DNA of 64,000 nucleotides from Pinus tabuliformis (Eukaryota; Streptophyta; Pinopsida; Pinales; Pinaceae), in assembly GCA_031772625.1 (NCBI GenBank), contig CM062815.1:602876505-602940504 (forward strand), read 5' to 3'. Below the pieces are notes generated by a model, which saw nothing but the letters and a program-made list of their open reading frames with translations, was not told the DNA's origin and did not search any database. Below, in pieces: positions 58,365 to 64,000 of this stretch; the stretch's first letter is position 1; each line of letters begins with the position of its first letter. The position numbers and the translations under genes were made by a program.

Positions 58365-58691
58365 GTAATCCACATCATCCCACTCTTCATTTTTAACCGT
58401 TTAATTTTTTGTTTTAGTCCTTTGTTTTAATTTTGGGAGGGTTTTTAGGCGCAAAACCCGTGCGCGGGGGCCCGCAGGTTTACCATTGCGGGCCTGCGGA
58501 CCCCGACTTTTTCTCCATTGGGAAAAAGCTCAGGGTCCGCACCTTCCGTGTAGACAAAGTGCGGTCCCACGCACTGTGTCTAACCTAGAGGGTGCGTACC
58601 CCGCCGCAAGGGTTTTGAACCCAAAAATTCTCAAAAATGGACCACACAAAATATTTTCTAGCATTTTAATTTGTCTTTATTCTTGATGCAG
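58365..58691 (+). other. Intron 1 of the antisense gene
   Basis: Donor CCAG/GTAATC, acceptor TTCTTGATGCAG/AGAG after a T-rich run; 327 bp. Contains a GC-rich patch with GGTCCGCACCTTCCGTG. Lies before the start codon at 58702. Confidence 0.6.
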
Positions 58692-58701
58692 AGAGTACAT
58701 C

Positions 58702-59913
58702 ATGCTAGATTGGCGTGAACGAGAGCATGAGGACGTGGATGCTGCCACATGGAATCATCAGCCTTCACTTGATGCTTTGAGGGCATGCGGATTGTACAAA
58801 TTCTGGGCCATTCCTGGCATGAGGGCTCAGGTGGATTTCTTACAGTGGCTGGTTGACAGATGGAGCATACAGGACCAGTGCTTCTTCATTGGCGGCCACC
58901 AGCTCGAAATCGAGCCGGCGGACATATATTTCTTGACTGGTTTGCCTAAGAGAGGCGAAGACTTGACTCTGCACGGGACTAGGCCAGGTGGCCAGTCTAT
59001 CGATAGCCTCCGGCTAGAGTACTGCAACAGCCAGGCTAGAGACAAAGGGATAGACATAAAGACGATATCTCGTCCTGAGCTCATGGTGATTGCATTCACT
59101 GTCACCAGACTTTGCGGAGCTGCCGCATTACATATTGCCACCGGATCCCAGATGCGTATGGCAGTTGATTGCTTTTGAGGCACCATCTTCAACTGGTGCG
59201 ATGCCGTGTTGGCCAATGTGAAAGGCCAACTGACCAGGGCCAAGAACGGACGACTAAAGACCTTTGGTTATGGGGCTTTAGTCGTGAGTTTTGGCCTGGA
59301 GAGGGTTCCTATGCTGATCCCATAGCACCTTACTATTGGAGCTGGGCTTCCTCGAGAGCCCAAACTGATGCAATGGGTCGCAATCATGGCCCGTCACCCG
59401 GACGAGAGGACAGAGGTTGCTCGCTTCAAACCTGAGTATTTCCAATGGTTGGAAAACTAGGTCTTTTCCATTCAGGACTTCCCTTACGCTGGGATAGATT
59501 TTCGTGGTGACCCAGACATGGTTCTTCCACCAGGAGAGCAGTGGGACGAGTCAGGTAAAATCCTTTTCAACATTTTTTCTATTAAATTTATTTTTGTTAT
59601 TTTTCCATCGTCTCAAAACTGATAGTAAAAATTTTAAAATGCAGATGTGGGTCCACAGTGACCAGCCACTCTCCGGCCTTTCGAGAGGAGGCAACCAGTT
59701 GCACCCGCGCCAGCCCCGCAGGACGAATCAGCAGAGGTTTTGGCCGAGTTGGAGGGTCATCTCGAGCGCTTGACAGGAGATATTCCTGAGACCACTATAG
59801 ACGACATTCCTCGTCGACTTCAGCGCTATGTGATTGGAGTCCCAGGACCTTTTAGGAGGTTCCTTTGCAAGGTGGCCCGTGCAGTGGTTTCTTATAGAGA
59901 TCATCACCAGTGA
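58702..59913 (+). pseudogene. Antisense gene of TE-8: plant-mobile-domain-like protein, two coding exons
   Basis: The start at 58702 opens 158 codons: LDALRACGLYKFWAIPGMRA, VDFLQWLVDRWSIQDQCFFI, then QLEIEPADIYFLTGLPKRGE. This pattern (a Leu/Trp-rich helix pair, then Asp-x-x-x-Leu-Thr-Gly-Leu-Pro) recalls the plant mobile domain found in plant transposon proteins. The same frame continues to a 90-bp intron (59555-59644, donor TCAG/GTAAAA, acceptor ATGCAG/ATG) and in phase through exon 3 to TGA at 59911. Exon 3 ends with RRLQRYVIGVPGPFRRFLCK. Four stops interrupt it: 59176-59178, 59323-59325, 59458-59460, 59659-59661. Extra frames of this sort near the 3' end, in either orientation, are known for Tat elements. 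Function unknown. Confidence 0.7.
59555..59644 (+). other. Intron 2 of the antisense gene
   Basis: 90 bp, GTAAAATCC to AAAATGCAG, AT-rich. The reading frame on both sides is continuous only if it is removed. Confidence 0.7.
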
Positions 59914-60107
59914 TAGGATGATCGCCTATTGTGGGCACATGTGACATTTTTGTTTTTTGTACTTATCATTTTTGCTGATCATAAGGTGTTTTTCAACCTA
60001 TGATCGAAGACGATGTATTTTTTGACACACTACTATATATATATATCACTATTACCAGCTTATCTTGTAAATCATGTTATGGAATGGTTTTAAATTTACA
60101 TGTATGA
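59914..60107. other. Converging 3' ends of the antisense gene and the extra RNase H
   Basis: Roughly 195 bp between the two convergent frames, with a TATATATATAT run at 60034-60045. Both transcripts probably end here. Confidence 0.5.
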
Positions 60108-60527
60108 TTATTGCAAATGTCTATTTAACATTCGAGAAGCAATTGCATCTGCTAATGTATTTAAAGATCTCGGAATATGCTGATATTCAATGTAATCAAA
60201 TTCACGTTCCAAGAGACACACTCTCAAAAATAATCTTAATAACACTGGATTTCTAATGGCATACACTCTATTAAGCTGTAATACAACGAGTTCATAATCT
60301 AACCTCACTATCAAACTCCGAATCCCAAATGAAATAGATTCAGACAATAACTCAATCACTGCACTGTACTCGGCAATGTTGTTTGTTGTTTGATCGAGGC
60401 TTACCCCATGCATAGATACTAACTCGTCAGAGGGCTAATAGATAACCCAAGCTGCGGAAGAGATGTTTCGTGTATTACGACAAACACCATCAATGAAACC
60501 AATGTATGTTTGGAGAGGCATCGACAT
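60108..60527 (-). pseudogene. TE-8 extra RNase H encoded after integrase
   Basis: The ATG at 60525-60527 follows a splice acceptor. Residues: QTYIGFIDGVCRNTRNISSA (first Asp), TTNNIAEYSAVIELLSESIS (Glu), RSLIVRLDYELVVLQLNRVY (second Asp), YQHIPRSLNTLADAIASRM (last Asp). The complete D-E-D-D set is kept; one TAG after VIY breaks the frame. It belongs to the same broad group as the extra RNase H of TE-7 but is quite different in sequence and in position. Probably made from a spliced message. Confidence 0.8.
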
Positions 60528-60657
60528 CTGCAATATCAAGAGTAAAACCAAGATAAGCAGGAATAATGACGAAAAAACACTCTCTAAGCTAAGCACACTG
60601 TTTAAACTAAAACACACTAGCTAGAAAGAAAAAACTATCCTAACTAAATCTCCATAC
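60528..60657 (-). other. Putative intron before the extra RNase H of TE-8
   Basis: On the minus strand: donor GGATGG/GTATGG about 10 bases after the pol stop, acceptor with a T-rich run then ATATTGCAG/ATG; 130 bp. Splicing from an upstream donor would place the RNase H on its own message. Confidence 0.5.
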
Positions 60658-60665
60658 CCATCCTT

Positions 60666-62774
60666 TTAAGCATAATACCTCTTCAAGTAAAGGCCATTTC
60701 TGGGTTTACCCAAAGAGTCCCCATCAAAGTCTACCAATTCATAAGCCCCTTTGGCTAGCTTTCGCTTGACAACATAGGGACCATGCCACATAGGAACGAA
60801 TTTTCCAGCGCCTAATTTATCATTAGCTTGATCATAAACTAAGACTAGATCTCCTTCCGAAAAATTTCGAGGGGTCACATTTCGATCATACTGAGCTTTC
60901 ATGCGTTTTGCGTGAGTCTCGATCACCAATGCAGCATCACGTCGATTCTCATCTAATTGAGCCAAGTATAACAAACGCTTTTCCTCTTCGGAAGTGGCTG
61001 GAAGTAATTCGATGGCCATTTGCAGTGACGGGATTTCGCATTCAATGGGTAACACGGCTTCCAAACCATAGACTAGTTGGAAAGGAGTGAACCCTGTTGA
61101 TGTTTTTACTGAAGTTCGGTATGCCCAAAGCGCTGAAAATAGCATGTTGTGCCAATTCGACCGATGAATCTCAATGATTTGTCAGATCATGATAACTAAA
61201 ACTTTGTTGATGGATTCAACCAGACCATTCGCTTGTGGATAATAAGGGGTTGAACTATCGTGACGTAAACCAAGCTGGCCTGTAAGTTTGGTCATCATAA
61301 CGTTTCGAAAATGACACCCATGATCAGTGATTATCGCTTGCGGGACACCAAACCTAACAATTATATGATTGAACACGAAAATTGCAGTTGTCTTGCCGTC
61401 TGCCTCGAATGTAGGCATCGCCTCGGCCCACTTAGTAAAATAATCTACCGCAAGGATGATATACGCATGCCCCCCGGCCGAGTTAGGGTTACATGTAATA
61501 AAATCGATACCCCATTTGGCAAAAGGACCAACGGCAATTATAGGGTGGAGAGGAGCAGGTGGAGCGCGCATCTTACGATCAAAAATCTGGCAGTTGTGGC
61601 ATTTTCGGACCGCCGTAATACAATATTTAAATAAAGACGGCCAGAAGTAGCCAACGCCCAATATCTTTTGGACTGTGGCAAACCCAGACATATGACCGCC
61701 ACATGCTCCAGAGTGACAGTCATTTAGAACCCTTTCAGCTTCCTCGTGAGTTAAGCAACGTTGAAAAACAGAATCCGCCCCACAACGATAAAGAGTATCT
61801 CTAATAATCCTGAATTGTTGGGACTGGAATCGAATTTTCCGACGTTCTGACCTTGAAATTTCTGGCCGAAAGGATTGGGTCTGGAGATAAACGATGATAT
61901 CCCCATACCACAGATCTAAAGTGCTGATTAGAAACAAGGATTCGTCCGCAATGGGCTCCTCCGCCACAGTTTCCGTATCAGCACGCGGGAAGTCACACAT
62001 TAACTCCGCAAAAACTAAAGATTTCTTAGACTTAGATTTCTCAAATTCCAAGTCGAACTCTTGTAGGATAATGATCCATTTAGAGTACTTGCCCCCTAGC
62101 AATTGCTTGGTTAAAATGAAGATCATAGGGTTGCAATCCGAAATTACTGTAGTTTTACGTAGTAGAATGTAGTGACGAAAACGTTGGACAGCTTGAACGA
62201 CTGCCAATGCCAATTTCTCCACATGTGAGTATTTTAGCTCAGTGGGATTTAAGGTTCGACTGAGGTAATATATCACATGTTCCATTCTGAATTCATCTTC
62301 CTGAACTAAGACCATTCCAATGGTGGAATGAGAGGCGGCGAGATACAAGAAGTAATCATGGTTGTAATTGGGAGGATGCAACAACGGTGCATGGGTCAAC
62401 GCGTGCTTGAGTGCATCAAAAGATTTCTGAGCTATTTCATCCCAATAGAATGGAGTGTTTTTCTTCAACAACCGGGTAAAACCCTTTGTAACCTCAGCGT
62501 AGTTAGGAATGAATCGTCGTAAAAAGTTTGCTTTCCCCTGCAAACTTTGGAGTTGGCGAAGACTCGAAGGAGGAGGCAATTTGATGATAGCTTCGACCTT
62601 CGAGGGATCGACGTGAATGCCGGCTTTCGAAACTACAAACCCCAGCAATCGACCCGTTTCTATACAGAAGACACATTTGTGTGGGTTCAACCAGATATGA
62701 TAATGCCTACACCTCATAAAGATTGCTAGTAAATGGACGAGGTGATCAGCTCGATGTAATGAATGAGCAGGCAA
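60666..62774 (-). pseudogene. TE-8 pol, second part: RT end, RNase H, integrase
   Basis: In frame with the preceding part. RT motif C is PYLDDLPAHSLHRADHLVHL just after the TAA. RNase H (NHDYFLYLAASHSTIGMVLV) lacks the first Asp as usual when a second RNase H exists. Integrase: zinc part CHSGACGGHMSGFATVQKIL and KCHNCQIF; core KWGIDFITCNPN (Asp), QAIITDHGCHFRNVMM (Asp), QANGLVESINKVLV (Glu); end GPYVVKRKLAKGAYELVDFD and the stop at 60666. One TGA at 61182-61184 interrupts it. All catalytic residues are present. Confidence 0.93.
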
Positions 62775-62789
62775 ATCATCAAGATACGG

Positions 62790-63983
62790 TTACACAATGT
62801 GCTTGATGTCATGAAACGCATAAGACATCGCCCTTTGAAAAGTTGCTCCAGCATTCTTAAGCCCAAAAGGTAATTTGCAATAAGCAAATGTCCCCCATGG
62901 ACAAATGAAAGCCGTTTTTGGTTGATCGACAGGTAGAATATTGATTTGATTGTATCCAGAAAAACCATCCATAAAGGAAAATATTTCGCTATCGGCACAA
63001 TCATCAATGATTTGATCGATATAGGGGGTTGGGTAATTGTCCTTTGGACAGGCTCGATTAATGTCCCTATAGTCGATGCATATTCTTATTGTTCCCTGCT
63101 TTTTGTTAACCGGAACAATATTCGATACCCAATCCGTTAACGGGATCGGATAAATGAAACCTGCTTTCAACAATTTTTCAACTTCTGCTTTAATTGGAGC
63201 AGCTTTTCGTGGGTGAATCTGATGCAAACGTTGTCGGACGGGTTTAGCGTCCGGGTAAGTCTTGATCTCATGAACAACAATCGCGGGATCAATTCCTGGC
63301 ATTTCCTCATAGGACCAGGCAAACACGTCGCGGAATTCTTGAAATAGGGCCTTATATAATTGAATTTCGTCATCTGTACATGAGGCACCTATATGAATGT
63401 TCTCAACAATTCTGAGCTTAACCGAAAAGTCAATAGGAATAGTTCGAGAGATGTTTCCCAAATTTAACTCTGAATCGGGATGTTTCATTGGATTCTGAGG
63501 TTCCTTGACATATTCAGTTGTAAAAATTGATGAGAAATCATTTTCAAAACGATCATCCTCAGGTAAAAATGAAGATCTGTGATGGAGATCTTCCCATGGT
63601 AAATCATCTACACATAGAATTTCACGAATTTGCTCATCAGAGTGAACAAGTTCAGAAAACGTAGTTAAATCCGAGGTTGATGTGAAAAGTGATTCCTCAC
63701 GGACCACATTCATTAAGTCATTTTTGGTTGAACATGGGTCGGCAAACGACTACACGGCTTCATAGGCAATTTCATATGGACTCAAAGGCATGTAATTACC
63801 AAATGAGTCTATCTCAGATTCAGAAGGGACGATCCAAGGATCATCATAAATAATGGTGTCTGATGTAATCATATGAATGGTTGCAAATGAAGATGATGCG
63901 TTGATTGGAGGAAAAGGAAAAGTTCCCAGTAAACCGGCATCTTTAAGTAATCCTACTCCAACATCCTTATATGGGATAGTCAT
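62790..63983 (-). pseudogene. TE-8 pol, first part: protease-RT linker and RT
   Basis: An acidic, Ser-rich linker (63983 to about 63400, with a TAG near 63750) leads to LYKALFQEFRDVFAWSYEEM, then TDWVSNIVPVNKKQGTIRIC, motif A SEIFSFMDGFSGYNQINILP (Asp kept) and GLKNAGATFQRAMSYAFHD. Ends at TAA 62790-62792. The protease and gag lie beyond the window edge. Confidence 0.93.
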
Positions 63984-64000
63984 TTTACCAACATGCTGAA

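Larger units (their letters stand above)
55418..64000 (-). mobile_element. TE-8: Tat-like Ty3/gypsy element with extra RNase H and antisense gene, right end outside the window
   Basis: Begins abruptly inside the right LTR of TE-7. Read from the right edge: pol (RT, RNase H, integrase; protease lies beyond the window), a separately encoded RNase H, an opposite-strand gene, a polypurine tract and the 3' LTR. The pol frame has only three nonsense codons over about 3.3 kb and intact catalytic residues, so it is the youngest element here. Confidence 0.88.

Noticed and set aside
58827..59243. Minus-strand 138-codon frame
   Set aside because: Opposite strand of the better supported plus-strand gene, whose frame continues in phase across an intron.

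Overview
The window reads as heterochromatic, repeat-dominated nuclear DNA of a seed plant. Basis: every recognisable coding stretch belongs to plant LTR-retrotransposon lineages (Ty1/copia, Ty3/gypsy chromovirus, Ty3/gypsy Tat-like), there are long AT-rich spacers and TA microsatellites, and nonsense codons are mostly of the kind made by C-to-T change at methylated CAG/CAA/CGA. A large gymnosperm-type genome is my guess from the style of the families, not something proved here. I found no convincing host housekeeping gene, rRNA, tRNA, CRISPR array or bacterial feature.

Layout. TE-1 (about 1.9-6.5 kb, minus) is a gypsy element whose reverse transcriptase, RNase H and integrase core are deleted. 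TE-2 (7339-15728, plus) is a complete but decayed copia element with a perfect target duplication; TE-3 (10504-13834, plus), a chromovirus derivative also lacking RT to integrase core, sits inside its RT gene. From 16.3 to 18.7 kb lie telomere-like, CACTA-terminus-like and short-period repeats. TE-4 (about 19.6-32 kb, minus) is a full but dead chromovirus, split in its integrase by TE-5 (20354-27399, minus), a gag-only element with 2.6 kb LTRs. TE-6 (about 34.4-37.2 kb, minus) is a decayed, unrecognised, coiled-coil-rich reading frame. TE-7 (37901 to beyond 55417, minus) is a Tat-like element whose very long LTRs carry a roughly 1,185-codon reading frame and whose pol has an extra RNase H before the RT. 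TE-8 (55418 to beyond the window end, minus) inserted in the right LTR of TE-7; it has a nearly intact pol, an extra RNase H after the integrase on what looks like its own exon, and on the opposite strand a three-exon gene with its own TATA box.

How the parts relate. Nesting gives a time order: TE-2 before TE-3, TE-4 before TE-5, TE-7 before TE-8. The LTR ends and primer sites of TE-5 and TE-7 are alike, so the gag-only TE-5 was plausibly mobilised by a TE-7-like relative. The best candidates for something undescribed are the protein encoded inside the TE-7 LTRs, the two alternative positions of the second RNase H in TE-7 and TE-8, and the intron-bearing antisense gene of TE-8.
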